This document shows positions 1-8,581 of a stretch of 64,000 nt of DNA, piece after piece (position 1 is the first letter of the stretch; every line of letters starts with the position of its first letter). Under the pieces are notes generated by a model. The model saw only the letters and a list, made by a program, of their open reading frames with translations, did not search any database and was not told the origin of the DNA. The translations under genes and the position numbers were made by a program. Source of the stretch: Nocardia flavorosea NBRC 108225 (GTDB lineage Bacteria; Actinomycetota; Actinomycetes; Mycobacteriales; Mycobacteriaceae); the NCBI RefSeq assembly GCF_001613385.1, contig NZ_BDCG01000010.1, positions 1 through 64,000 on the forward strand, in the 5' to 3' direction.

Positions 1-23
1 CCCGGTCGGCACCCGGTCGGCAC

Positions 24-59
24 CCGGAAGACTGCCCTGAATTCAGGGCAGTCTTCCGG
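24..59. repeat. 36-bp perfect palindrome
   Basis: Every base of the 36 bp pairs with its mirror; the centre is GAATTC and the outer ends are CCGG. It follows two tandem copies of an 11-bp unit starting CCCGGTCGG at 1-22. It lies beyond the 3' end of the sulP-carbonic anhydrase gene and could be read from either side as a cruciform or bidirectional terminator. It lacks a loop and a T-run, so the terminator reading is inference. Confidence 0.6.
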
Positions 60-67
60 AGATGCCG

Positions 68-109
68 GAGGCCGGGACCTTCTCCGTTGTGCGGAAAGAT
101 CCCGGCCTC
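68..109 (-). terminator. hairpin downstream of the SulP-carbonic anhydrase gene
   Basis: GAGGCCGGGA (68-77) and TCCCGGCCTC (100-109) form a perfect 10-bp stem with a 22-nt loop, 14 nt past the stop codon of the minus-strand gene ending at 124. There is no clear U-tract, which is usual for actinobacterial intrinsic terminators. Confidence 0.5.
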
Positions 110-123
110 ACGGTGCGGCCGTA

Positions 124-2430
124 TTACTGTCCGGCCGAAGCCGGTTCGCGATGTAACTGTGCGAGCACACCGTCGTTCTCGATCGGCGCGATGCCGTCCA
201 CGCGGACCTCGATGAGGCGCGCGCTGGCGATATCGAAGAACAGCCCGGACACGGTGGCCCCGCGTTCCGCGACGGCGCGGCGGACGGACGGATGCCGGTG
301 CAGATTCTCCAGCTGAACGGCGATGTTGACCATGCTCAGCTGTTCCACCGGCCCGAATCCGGCGGCTTCGGCGGCACGGCCCACCGCATGGCCGACCTGG
401 TAGCGGGCCAGACTGGCCTGTCCGTGTTCGAGCCAGTTGTCGATTCCGGGGCCTGCGGATTCACCCGAGTACAGGGCGTTCATCGCACCGCAGGACGAGT
501 GCCCGCACACCACCACCGACCGGACGTTGAGTTTCTCGAGCGCGAAGACGAGGGCGGCTTCGACGGAAGCGTCCCCGTGTGCGGGTACCAGATTGCCGAC
601 ATTGCGGACGGTGAACAGATCGCCCGGACCGCTGTTGGTGATCACATTGGGCACGATCCGGGAGTCGGAGCAGGTGAGGAAGAACGAGTCGGGGTCCTGT
701 CCGTCGCGGAGTTCGTCGAGGTGCGGCCGTATCAGGTGGGCATGGCCGCGGTGGTAGGCGGCGATACCGGTGACCAGTGGATCATCGTTGTCACCGGACC
801 CGCCCGCCGATCCGCTGCGATCGACCCGCCACGGCCCGAGGACGTCGTCGAGTACCACGCGACCGAGGCTGCGCGACGGTGGCGCTGCCTCGGCGCGCGC
901 CATCCGCGCTTCGCCGATTTCGACGAAGTCGACTGTGCCACCGTTGCTCTCGTGCTGTCGGGCCCAGTCGGTGATGGCGTCGTAGGCGGCGTGGTCGAGG
1001 AAGTCGACCGTCATTTCCACGGTGACCGCAACGCCCTGCGGCACCGTCGCGAACGTGCTGGACAGTTTCGGCAGCGACAGGAAGGTGCAGGAGCCGTCGA
1101 TCCGGATGAGCCAGCGGTCGGTGCCGCCGAGCGGTTCGACGGTGACCGCGACCCGTACCACGCGCCAGATCAGCAGCGCGAAGGCCAGCGCCAGACCGAT
1201 GAGCACGCCTTCGAGCAGGTTCAGGAAGACCACCGCCAGCAGCGTGACTGCGTAGACGAGCAGATCGCCGGTGCGATGGGCGAGCCGGATATGGGCCAGT
1301 TTCACCAGTTGCACGCCGATGACGATCAGCAGACCGGCCAGTGCGGCCAGCGGGATCTGTTCCACGAGCGAAACCAGGGCCACCGAGAAGATGAGCACCC
1401 AGACGCCGTGCAGTACGGCCGAGGCACGGCTGCGCGCACCGGCGGCGACATTGGTGGAGCTACGGACGATCACACCGGTGACGGGCAGACCGCCGAGCAG
1501 TCCGGACAGGACGTTCGCCGACCCCTGGCCGATCATCTCGCGATCGAAATCGGCGCGCGGACCGGTATGCATCTTGTCGATCGCGACCGCCGACAGCAGG
1601 CTCTCCACGCTGGCGATGAGGGCGAAGGTCAGGATCATCACCACGATCGCGGCCCAGTCGCTGCGGGGCAGTTCGGGCAGGCCGATCGCATCGAACAGCG
1701 ACCCGTCGATGGTGACCCGCTTGACGTCCATGGACAGCACCAGCGACAGCACGGTGGCCACGACGATCGCGGCCAGCGCGCCGGGAACGATCCGGACCCG
1801 TTCGGGCAGGTACTTCCAGCCGAGCATGATGGCGATAACCATCAGGCCGAGCAGTGTGGCGGGCCCGTGCAGCGAAAGCAGTTGGGCGGGAAGGTCGATG
1901 AGGTTGTTCCAGGCGGTGCTGTTGGATTCCCCGCCCAGTAGTACATGCAACTGTTGCAGCGCGATGGTGATACCGATACCCGCGAGCATCGCGTGCACCA
2001 CCACCGGCGCCACGGCCAGTGCGGCCCGGGCGATCCGGCTCAGCCCGAAGAGGATCTGCAGGACACCGGCCGCGACAACGATGAAACCGGTTACCTTCCA
2101 GCCGAATTGATGGATCGATTCGGCGACGATCACGGTGAGGCCCGCAGCGGGACCGCTCACCTGTAGCGCGGAGCCGCCGAGGGAACCCGCGACGATACCG
2201 CCGATAACGGCGGCGATGAGCCCGGCCGCCACGGGGGCGCCGGAGGCGATCGCGATACCCAGCGAAAGCGGTAGCGCGACAAGGAAGACCACGATCGAGG
2301 CCGGTACGTCATGGCGCAGGATCGAGGCGAGGCGAGGGGATCTTAAACGGGTCCCGGACCCGGCGGGCGGCGCGCCCTCCGGATCCGGACCAGGTTGCGT
2401 ACCAGGTGGATTCGAGCTTTTGGTTGCCAT
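124..2430 (-). CDS. SulP family anion transporter fused to STAS and beta-carbonic anhydrase
   Basis: A 768-residue integral membrane protein in three parts. Residues about 35-430 are the SulP transporter with many hydrophobic helices. A STAS-like stretch follows (about 440-530). The C-terminal third is a beta-class carbonic anhydrase: TCSDSR gives the zinc Cys587 and the Asp589-Arg591 pair, and CGHSSCG gives His644 and Cys647. This is the domain order of M. tuberculosis Rv3273. The likely job is bicarbonate uptake coupled to CO2/bicarbonate conversion at the inner face of the membrane. The start was placed at the ATG preceded by AAGGAG; a longer frame reaching 2538 has an arginine-rich, membrane-incompatible N-terminus and no ribosome site. 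The substrate is inferred from the fusion; sulfate is the alternative. Confidence 0.93.
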   Translation of the reverse strand: MATKSSNPPGTQPGPDPEGAPPAGSGTRLRSPRLASILRHDVPASIVVFLVALPLSLGIAIASGAPVAAGLIAAVIGGIVAGSLGGSALQVSGPAAGLTVIVAESIHQFGWKVTGFIVVAAGVLQILFGLSRIARAALAVAPVVVHAMLAGIGITIALQQLHVLLGGESNSTAWNNLIDLPAQLLSLHGPATLLGLMVIAIMLGWKYLPERVRIVPGALAAIVVATVLSLVLSMDVKRVTIDGSLFDAIGLPELPRSDWAAIVVMILTFALIASVESLLSAVAIDKMHTGPRADFDREMIGQGSANVLSGLLGGLPVTGVIVRSSTNVAAGARSRASAVLHGVWVLIFSVALVSLVEQIPLAALAGLLIVIGVQLVKLAHIRLAHRTGDLLVYAVTLLAVVFLNLLEGVLIGLALAFALLIWRVVRVAVTVEPLGGTDRWLIRIDGSCTFLSLPKLSSTFATVPQGVAVTVEMTVDFLDHAAYDAITDWARQHESNGGTVDFVEIGEARMARAEAAPPSRSLGRVVLDDVLGPWRVDRSGSAGGSGDNDDPLVTGIAAYHRGHAHLIRPHLDELRDGQDPDSFFLTCSDSRIVPNVITNSGPGDLFTVRNVGNLVPAHGDASVEAALVFALEKLNVRSVVVCGHSSCGAMNALYSGESAGPGIDNWLEHGQASLARYQVGHAVGRAAEAAGFGPVEQLSMVNIAVQLENLHRHPSVRRAVAERGATVSGLFFDIASARLIEVRVDGIAPIENDGVLAQLHREPASAGQ

Positions 2431-2850
2431 CGCTCTCCTTCGCCGACTCGGCCGGAGCCGAGGTCGGTTGACGATCAATATGTCCAGTCGGGCACAGACC
2501 GCGAACCGGCATCTCGCGGTGAAGTAGGTACTCGGCACAGCAACGGACCGAGACTTAAACCGTAGCCACCGTAATAGTAAAGACTTAGCAAAGCCTGAGA
2601 GGGCGCCTCCACTGCTGGTGATATGTCACCGAACCAATTCGTCCGATCGCTTCCGAGCCCTGATACCGCCGAAAACACTTGCAGAGCAGGAGATTATGAG
2701 TAGACGAACATAATCCGTACGGAGGGCCGGAACCCGGTGGCCCTCGTGCGGCGCAACTGTTCGTCAACTCCTCTTATAGTAAAGAACTACCCAAGCTTGG
2801 CAATAGATCTGGCGTGTCGAAAATGACAATCGCTGCGAAATCGCAACGTG
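2431..2850. promoter_or_regulatory. gene-free upstream region of the SulP-CA gene with several inverted and direct repeats
   Basis: No coding frame is convincing in these 420 bp, which are less GC-rich than the genes around them. Visible elements are an inverted repeat GATTATG (2692-2698) / CATAATC (2709-2715); a hairpin GAGGGCC (2722-2728) / GGCCCTC (2739-2745), which may terminate the bioY operon ending at 2851; and two near-identical stretches ATAGTAAAGACT (2574-2585) and ATAGTAAAGAACT (2776-2788). The last could be repeated regulator sites or promoter parts. The promoter of the transporter should lie here, but no -10/-35 pair could be fixed. Confidence 0.4.
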
Positions 2851-4410
2851 TCACGGCGAGTCATGGTCGCGGCGGCCGTGGGCGCCGAGCGCGGCGAGCA
2901 GCGCCCGCCGGTCCACCTTGCCGCGGGGCGTCCGCGGGAGTGCGTCGAGCACCTGAATCCGCACCGGCACACTCGGACCGGGCAGCACCGCACGCAACCG
3001 CCGGCGTATCCCGGCCGGATCCGGCGCCCGCCGGTCCACGGCCACCACGGCCACCGGAACCCGCCCCCAGCGGTCGTCGGCGACCCCGAGACAGGCGGCC
3101 TCGGTGATACCGGGAATCGCGGCCAGAGCGGCCTCCACCGCCGCCGGTTCCACATTCAAACCGCCTCGGATGAACATCTCGCTGTCCCGGCCGAACAACC
3201 GCAGCCGCCGGCCGTCCAGGGCACCGCGATCCCCCACCGAAACCCACCCGTCCACCGGGCCGTCGACGACGCCGGCTTCGGTGAGATAACCGCGGAAAAC
3301 CATATCGCTGCGCACGAACACCCGGCCGTCGCGAATTTCCACCTCGACCCCGTCGAACAGCTCCCCCACCGAATAATCATCGCCGGATCCGGCTCCGCCG
3401 TCCACGCCCGCGCTGTACGCTCTGCCGTCCACATTTTCGCCGTGCGCCGCGCCGGCGCCGCCCACTCCGGCTCCGATCGCCTCGCATTCGCCGACTGCGG
3501 CGGTGCCGTATCCACCGGCTCGGGCGCTGCCACCGTCGTCGGATCCGCCGAGACCGCGGTCGAACGAGACGAAGCTGAGTTCGGAGGCACCGTAGAAATG
3601 GGTGAGCGCCGCATTCGGCAGCACTTCGCGCAGCGCGGCCCGCCCGTTCCGGGGCCACCGCGCCGCAGAGGACAGGACTTCCCGCACGTCGCGATACGGG
3701 CCACCCGCCGAACGCACGACGTCCCAGGCGAGGGTCGGCACCGAGTACAGGTGGGTCGCGCCGTGCGCGAGCGCGTCGACGGCCGGCCGCAGATCGACCG
3801 CCGCGCCGCGGGTCAAGGCATGCAGGGCTCCGTAGAGGAAATGGGTATGGTCCAGTACCCCGGGTACTGCGACCGTATCGCCGGGCCCGATATCGAAGGT
3901 CCGGTCGGATCGATCCAGGGTGGCCGCCCAGGACGCCTGGTCCCGGACGAAGAGTTTCGGTTCGCCGGTGGTTCCGGAGGTGACGCCCACCAGCAGTTCG
4001 GAATCGGGCCGGGCGCCGGCGCCGGCGCCGGCGCATTCGAGCTCGGCCGCAGTACGCGGTACGCCGTCGAACCCCATCCGCCGCAACGGCCGATGCTGCG
4101 CCGCCACGGCGACCACGGCGCCGGGTTCGGTCACGGTCAGCACCCGCCGCAACTGGTCCGGCGACAGATGCCGGTGCAACAGCACTACACAGACCCCGGC
4201 CCGCATGGCCGCCGCCACCATGACCAGCGAATCGATATCCGAGGTCGGCAGGACGGCCACCCGCCGCATACCGGCCAAACCGCCGCCGACCCGCGCGACC
4301 CGCGCCCAGAACCGGTGATAACCGACGCACTCGCCCGCGGTGCGGACGGCGGGCGCCGCGGGCCGCGACAGCACCTGCCGTCCGATACGTTCCGCGAGCA
4401 GTTCAGTCAT
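2851..4410 (-). CDS. AMP-forming acyl-CoA ligase, last gene of the bioY operon
   Basis: A 519-residue member of the ANL adenylating superfamily. TSGTTGEPK is the phosphate-binding A3 loop, FYGASELSFVS the A5 region, VSVGDRG the A7 region and PRTPRGKVDR the C-terminal A10 lysine motif. It should adenylate a carboxylic acid and pass it to CoA. The YGASELSF wording recalls B. subtilis YhfT, which sits beside a bioY gene. An unusual Gly/Ala-rich stretch of about 59 residues (about 287-345) is inserted between A5 and A7. The gene overlaps the stop of bioN by 8 nt, so translation is probably coupled. Its acyl substrate is unknown; a pimelate-type or other biotin-precursor acid is an inference from the operon. 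Confidence 0.85.
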   Translation of the reverse strand: MTELLAERIGRQVLSRPAAPAVRTAGECVGYHRFWARVARVGGGLAGMRRVAVLPTSDIDSLVMVAAAMRAGVCVVLLHRHLSPDQLRRVLTVTEPGAVVAVAAQHRPLRRMGFDGVPRTAAELECAGAGAGARPDSELLVGVTSGTTGEPKLFVRDQASWAATLDRSDRTFDIGPGDTVAVPGVLDHTHFLYGALHALTRGAAVDLRPAVDALAHGATHLYSVPTLAWDVVRSAGGPYRDVREVLSSAARWPRNGRAALREVLPNAALTHFYGASELSFVSFDRGLGGSDDGGSARAGGYGTAAVGECEAIGAGVGGAGAAHGENVDGRAYSAGVDGGAGSGDDYSVGELFDGVEVEIRDGRVFVRSDMVFRGYLTEAGVVDGPVDGWVSVGDRGALDGRRLRLFGRDSEMFIRGGLNVEPAAVEAALAAIPGITEAACLGVADDRWGRVPVAVVAVDRRAPDPAGIRRRLRAVLPGPSVPVRIQVLDALPRTPRGKVDRRALLAALGAHGRRDHDSP

Positions 4411-5005
4411 CGTCGACCCCACGAGCCGCGAGCGCATCCCCCATCGCGTCGGCGGTCCGCAACGAGCGCACCAGAACCGGGGTGACCAGTGCGGTCATCG
4501 ACCATTGCAGGCCCCGGGCCCGCCGTGCTTCGGCGACATCGCGCACGATCGTCGCCAGCAGCGGGACGCAGCGGATCGCCAGCGCCAGAAGCAACCCGAT
4601 CCGGTCCGGGTCCACTCCGACCCGCCGTAACGGCCCCAGCACCCGCGTGACCGCGTCCAGCATGTCGGTGACCCGGGTGGTGAGGGTGACCAGCGCGGCC
4701 AGCGCCACCGAGAACAGCAGCAACCCGCACACCACGATCGCCCGCGCCGGCGAGGTGGTCAGTACCTGGAATACCGCGATGATCGCCAGCATCCACACCA
4801 TGGGGCGCAGCTGTTCCAGGACGATGCGCCACGGGATTCGGGCCAGGACGAACAGTCCCGCAGCGACCAGGGCGGCCACACCCAGATGTAACGGAGTACG
4901 CGCGAACACCGTGGCCGCCGTGATGAGTATCAGCAGCAGCACCAGTTTCATCCCCGCCGGTGTGCGGTGCACCGGCGAATCACCCGGCCGGTACAGCCCG
5001 ATCAC
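4403..5005 (-). CDS. bioN: energy-coupling factor transporter transmembrane protein (EcfT/BioN)
   Basis: 200 residues with about five hydrophobic segments and the CbiQ/EcfT pattern. The cytoplasmic coupling-helix region RRVGVDPDRIGLLLALAIRC is followed by EARRARGLQ, the conserved ARG box that contacts the ATPase. It forms the membrane scaffold of an ECF importer with BioM and BioY. It starts with a GTG that overlaps the bioM stop (GTGA), and its own stop overlaps the following ligase. Assignment as BioN rather than a general EcfT rests on bioY and bioM being in the same operon. Confidence 0.9.
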   Translation of the reverse strand: MIGLYRPGDSPVHRTPAGMKLVLLLILITAATVFARTPLHLGVAALVAAGLFVLARIPWRIVLEQLRPMVWMLAIIAVFQVLTTSPARAIVVCGLLLFSVALAALVTLTTRVTDMLDAVTRVLGPLRRVGVDPDRIGLLLALAIRCVPLLATIVRDVAEARRARGLQWSMTALVTPVLVRSLRTADAMGDALAARGVDDD

Positions 5006-5682
5006 TCGACCAGCTCCCGATAGGCCGGCAGCGCCGCCTCGGGATCGCCGTCGAAGGCGACCGCACCGTCGTCGATGACGATCACCCGGTCGAACCCGGC
5101 CAACAACGACAGCTGATGGGTCACCACGATCACCTGCTGGTCGACGGCGTCTAGCGCCTCGGCGATGATCCGGGCATTGCGAAGATCCAGCAGGGTCGTG
5201 GGTTCGTCCGCGACGATCACCTCCGGCCGGCGGATCAATACCGCCCCGAGGGCGAGCAACTGTTTCTGCCCACCGGAGAGCAGATGTGACGGATGCTCCG
5301 CATGCCCCGCGAGCCCGAACCGGTCGAGGATCTCGGCCACCCGCGCGGCGACCTCCGCCTTGGCCAGACCGCTGCGCCGCAGCGAGAACGCGAGATCCTC
5401 GGCGACCGTGGGCATGACGATCTGGGTATCGGGGTCGGTGAACACGAATCCGACCTTGCGCCGCACCTTCGCCCCTTTTCGGGCGGTGTCGACACCGTCC
5501 ACCGTCACGGTGCCGGAGACCGGGGTGAGCAGGCCGTTGATCATGCGGGCCAAGGTCGATTTCCCCGAACCGTTCGCGCCGACGATCCCGACACGACGCT
5601 CCTCGATCCGCAGGTCGATACCCCGCAACACCTGCCGCTCACCGAACGAATGCTGCACCGAGTCGAAAACGATCTCACTCAC
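5002..5682 (-). CDS. bioM: biotin ECF transporter ATPase
   Basis: 226-residue ABC ATPase of the CbiO/EcfA class. The Walker A is GANGSGKST, the Q-loop lies in FVFTDPDTQIV, the signature is LSGGQ, the Walker B is VIVADEPT and the switch His is in VVTHQ. Only one ATPase gene is present, as in BioMNY systems, where BioM probably works as a homodimer. It starts at GTG 5682 with GGAGG six bases upstream. It follows the thiolase gene after 51 bp and overlaps bioN. Confidence 0.92.
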   Translation of the reverse strand: MSEIVFDSVQHSFGERQVLRGIDLRIEERRVGIVGANGSGKSTLARMINGLLTPVSGTVTVDGVDTARKGAKVRRKVGFVFTDPDTQIVMPTVAEDLAFSLRRSGLAKAEVAARVAEILDRFGLAGHAEHPSHLLSGGQKQLLALGAVLIRRPEVIVADEPTTLLDLRNARIIAEALDAVDQQVIVVTHQLSLLAGFDRVIVIDDGAVAFDGDPEAALPAYRELVE

Positions 5683-5733
5683 TCGGCGCCTCCGACCGAG
5701 CGCGCGGCGCTCCGGCGTGCCGCCCCGACTCGT

Positions 5734-6861
5734 TCACGCCACACGCTCCACCAGCATCGCGACTCCCTGACCGCCACCGATAGCGCAAGCGGCGAGGCCG
5801 AGTTCCGGACCGTCCGCGCGCAGCATTCGGCTCGCCAGCCGCACCAGCAGAACCGCGCCCGAAGCACCCCACGGATGCCCCATCGCGATCGCGCCACCGT
5901 CCGGGCAGATCCGCGATTCGTCGAGATCGAGCTCGTCCGCCACCGCCAGCACCACCGAGGCGAACGCCTCGGTGATCTCGACCACCCCCACATCGGATAT
6001 CGTGCGGCCCGCCCGGCGCAGGACCGCCCGGACCGCCGGTACCGGCCCGAGGCCGGGAAATGCCGGATCACCGGCAGCGACGGCGGTGGCCACAATACGT
6101 AGCGCCGGGAGCCCGGCCGCCTCCTGCGCGGTCGTCACCGCGACCACGGCCGCGCCGTCGGAGATACCGCAGGAGTTTCCGGCGGTCACGGTACCGCCGG
6201 GTCCGAAACCGGGCCGGAGCCGGGCGAGGCGCGCGGTGGTCATCCCCGCGCGGATCCGTTCGTCGCGGTTCACTCCGGCCACCGGCACGATCTCCGGGGT
6301 GAAATCGGCGGCCGCGGCCAGTGTGTGCGAGCGGGCCGCGTATTCGTCCTGACGTTCCCGCGAGATGCCCCGGACCCGGGCGAGGTCATCGGCGGCGACA
6401 CCCATATCGGGGTCCGGGAAGCCGGCCGGGGCGAACGGCGCCCGGGTGTAGCGCACCGGGTCTGCCCCGGCCACCGGCGGCCAGAACCGCCAAGGTGCGG
6501 TACTGGCGGATTCGGCGCCACCGGCCAGGACGAGCCGGTCGGCTCCGCTGCGGATCCGCAGTGCCGCCTGGATCACCGCGTCCAGCCCGGAACCGCACTG
6601 CCGGTCGACGGTCACCCCGGGCACCTGCGGGCCGAGTCCCGCCTGCAGCGCCGCGACGCGCGCCGGGTCGCCGCCGGGTCCCAGGCAGTTACCGAGGACT
6701 ACATCGTCGATCGGGAGGTTCACACCCGCATCGCGCAGTGTGCCGGCCACCGAGGCGAGCACCGGCGCCGCCAGATCGGTGACGGTGAGCGAGGCGAACG
6801 CGTGACCGGCCGTGCCGATGGCGGTGCGCCGGGCGGCGACGAATACGGGGTCGAGATTCAT
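5734..6861 (-). CDS. thiolase family acyltransferase of the bioY operon
   Basis: A 375-residue thiolase with a complete catalytic set: nucleophile Cys89 in RQCGSGLDA, His329 in GHPWGASGA and the second Cys359 in CAIGGGQG. Such enzymes join or split 3-ketoacyl-CoA chains. It is embedded between two acyl-CoA ligases and the biotin transporter genes, starting at an ATG inside the ligase stop (ATGA). This ligase-thiolase-bioY association matches B. subtilis yhfT-yhfS-yhfU. In vivo it might lengthen or shorten a biotin-precursor acyl chain, or be an ordinary degradative thiolase recruited by the operon; the sequence alone does not decide. Confidence 0.88.
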   Translation of the reverse strand: MNLDPVFVAARRTAIGTAGHAFASLTVTDLAAPVLASVAGTLRDAGVNLPIDDVVLGNCLGPGGDPARVAALQAGLGPQVPGVTVDRQCGSGLDAVIQAALRIRSGADRLVLAGGAESASTAPWRFWPPVAGADPVRYTRAPFAPAGFPDPDMGVAADDLARVRGISRERQDEYAARSHTLAAAADFTPEIVPVAGVNRDERIRAGMTTARLARLRPGFGPGGTVTAGNSCGISDGAAVVAVTTAQEAAGLPALRIVATAVAAGDPAFPGLGPVPAVRAVLRRAGRTISDVGVVEITEAFASVVLAVADELDLDESRICPDGGAIAMGHPWGASGAVLLVRLASRMLRADGPELGLAACAIGGGQGVAMLVERVA

Positions 6862-7979
6862 ACGAGCAAGTCTTTCAACCGGCCCCGGGCGATCTTCCCG
6901 GCGGCCGTGGTGGGCATTTCCCGGACCGGCACCCAGCGCCGCGGCATCGCTTCCCGGGTGAGCAGTCCGCGCGCCCGCCGCCGGACCTCGTCGATATCGG
7001 TGCCATCCAATTGGACTGCTGCGGTGATGGTTTCGCCGAATACCGCATGCGGGCTGCCGATCACCGCCGCTACCGCGACGCCGTCGATACCACCCAGGAC
7101 CCGCTCCACATCCTCCGCGACGACCGTGGTGCCCCCGACATTGATCACCGCTTCCCCGCGACCGTGCACCCGTAGTTCACCGTCGTCGCCGAGTTCGGCG
7201 ATATCGCCGACGCAGAACCACTCGGGCGCGCCGAGCACGGTGTACGGGGACCGCACGTGCAGCATCCTTTCCCGGATCCGTGTCTCGACCGCGGGGAGCA
7301 CGCGCAGTGGTGCGGGAACCTCCCGGGCCGCGACCAGCGATACTTCGGAGGCACCGTAGTACTCGACGACGCGCAGGTGGCGGGCCGCGGCCAGCGCGCC
7401 CGGATCGGCCGCGATCCCGGCCACGATCGCGGTCCGCAGCCGCGGCGCCCGCGGTACCAGCTCACGCAGGACCGCCGGAACGGCGTGCACAACGGTGGCC
7501 CGGGCCGGGTCGTCGGTGACGCAGGCACCGCTCCACAGGGCGTGCAGGGCGCCGAAAAGGTGCATGGTGGCGTGCAGTGGGCCGGTGAGCAGCACGCGGT
7601 CCTGCGAGGTCACCCGGGTGATCTCGGTGAAAACCGGGAAGCTGTCGTACCAGGAGGCCGCTGTACGGGCCAGCGGCCGCGGCCGGCCGGTGGAGCCGGA
7701 GGTAGCGACCAGCAGGAACGCTTCCGCAGGCCAGGCGGACCGATGCGGGCGGGCGGCCGGATCCTCGACGGCGACCCGCACTGCGAGCCGCGCGGCCGCA
7801 CAGATACAGACGAGGGCCTCGGCGACCGGCAGCGGGGAGGCATCGTAACCACGCGGTCCCGGTGGATACCGGTCGATCCACTCATCGACGGCGCGGTCGA
7901 GCTCGGCATAGGTGAAGGTGCGGCCGGCGAGGTCGAGCGCCGGCGCCGCGGCGGCACCGCCGAGTGCTCCGCTATCCAC
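6858..7979 (-). CDS. short AMP-dependent acyl-CoA ligase, second gene of the bioY operon
   Basis: 373 residues, well below the usual 500-plus of acyl-CoA ligases, mainly because the N-terminal subdomain is cut down. The ANL core is intact: ATSGSTGRPRP loop, EYYGASEVSLVA, CVGDIAE with the conserved Asp, and the C-terminal TTAAGKIARG with the A10 lysine. It should activate a carboxylic acid as the CoA thioester. It starts with GTG 8 nt before the bioY stop and its end overlaps the thiolase start. It shares the YGASE(L/V)S signature with the second ligase of the operon, so the two may be old paralogues with different chain lengths. Confidence 0.84.
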   Translation of the reverse strand: MDSGALGGAAAAPALDLAGRTFTYAELDRAVDEWIDRYPPGPRGYDASPLPVAEALVCICAAARLAVRVAVEDPAARPHRSAWPAEAFLLVATSGSTGRPRPLARTAASWYDSFPVFTEITRVTSQDRVLLTGPLHATMHLFGALHALWSGACVTDDPARATVVHAVPAVLRELVPRAPRLRTAIVAGIAADPGALAAARHLRVVEYYGASEVSLVAAREVPAPLRVLPAVETRIRERMLHVRSPYTVLGAPEWFCVGDIAELGDDGELRVHGRGEAVINVGGTTVVAEDVERVLGGIDGVAVAAVIGSPHAVFGETITAAVQLDGTDIDEVRRRARGLLTREAMPRRWVPVREMPTTAAGKIARGRLKDLLV

Positions 7980-8556
7980 GGATCAACCCCGGGTAGGCAC
8001 GGTGCACGCCTTTGGCCACGATCGTGGCGACGACCACTTTCAGCAGGTCACCGGGCAGGAAAACCCCGTTGGCCTGGATCGCGGCCAGTACTCCGAGATC
8101 GGTGCGCAGCAGCAGGCCGAGGGTGCCGAACAGGTAGATGGCCGCGATACCGCCGACCGCGTTGACCAGCAGCGCGGGTACCAGCGGGTACTTGGGAACG
8201 ATCCGCGCCGTGAGCAGGCCGATGACCAGGGCGGCCGGTATCCAGCCGACCAGATAGCCGGCACTGGGACCGGCCAGGGCGGTGAGGCCCGTGCGCCCGC
8301 CGGACAGTAGCGGCAGGCCGATGATCGTCAGGGCGATGAACACCGCGACCGCCGCGGTGCCCTTACGCGCTCCCAGCACCGCTGGAGCGAGGATCACGCC
8401 GAGGGTCTGCACGGTGATCGGCACGCCGCTGAAGCCGACCGTGATCGCGCCGGGCAGGCCGAGTGCGGCGATGAGCGCGGCGAATACCGCGATCTGCGCC
8501 ATATCCCGCGCCGTGGTGCGAGTCTTCGGCGCCCGCGAGTCCTCGACACCGTTCAT
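7972..8556 (-). CDS. bioY: biotin transporter substrate-binding S component
   Basis: A 194-residue membrane protein with about six hydrophobic helices. Diagnostic BioY stretches are visible: SGVPITVQTLGVILA near residue 45 and GPSAGYLVGW near 95. BioY binds biotin in the membrane and is energised by BioMN, both encoded downstream in the same operon. The ATG is preceded by GAAGGA, and the upstream region carries a perfect BioQ-like palindrome ending about 26 bp from the start codon, so the operon is probably repressed when biotin is abundant. Confidence 0.95.
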   Translation of the reverse strand: MNGVEDSRAPKTRTTARDMAQIAVFAALIAALGLPGAITVGFSGVPITVQTLGVILAPAVLGARKGTAAVAVFIALTIIGLPLLSGGRTGLTALAGPSAGYLVGWIPAALVIGLLTARIVPKYPLVPALLVNAVGGIAAIYLFGTLGLLLRTDLGVLAAIQANGVFLPGDLLKVVVATIVAKGVHRAYPGLIRG

Positions 8557-8581
8557 GACGCCATCCTTCGCAACAACCGAG

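Noticed and set aside
292..1941. 549-residue plus-strand open frame opposite the SulP-CA gene
   Set aside because: Its translation is His/Gln/Asp/Arg-rich without any domain and mirrors the real minus-strand gene, whose motifs are complete; a typical GC-rich shadow frame.
4012..4034. GGCGCC hexamer tandem repeat as a regulatory element
   Set aside because: It lies inside the ligase coding frame and simply encodes alternating Gly-Ala.
2848..4485. 545-residue plus-strand open frame opposite the second bioY-operon ligase
   Set aside because: Antisense of a gene with clear ANL motifs; composition is His/Arg/Pro-rich and no ribosome site or domain is seen.
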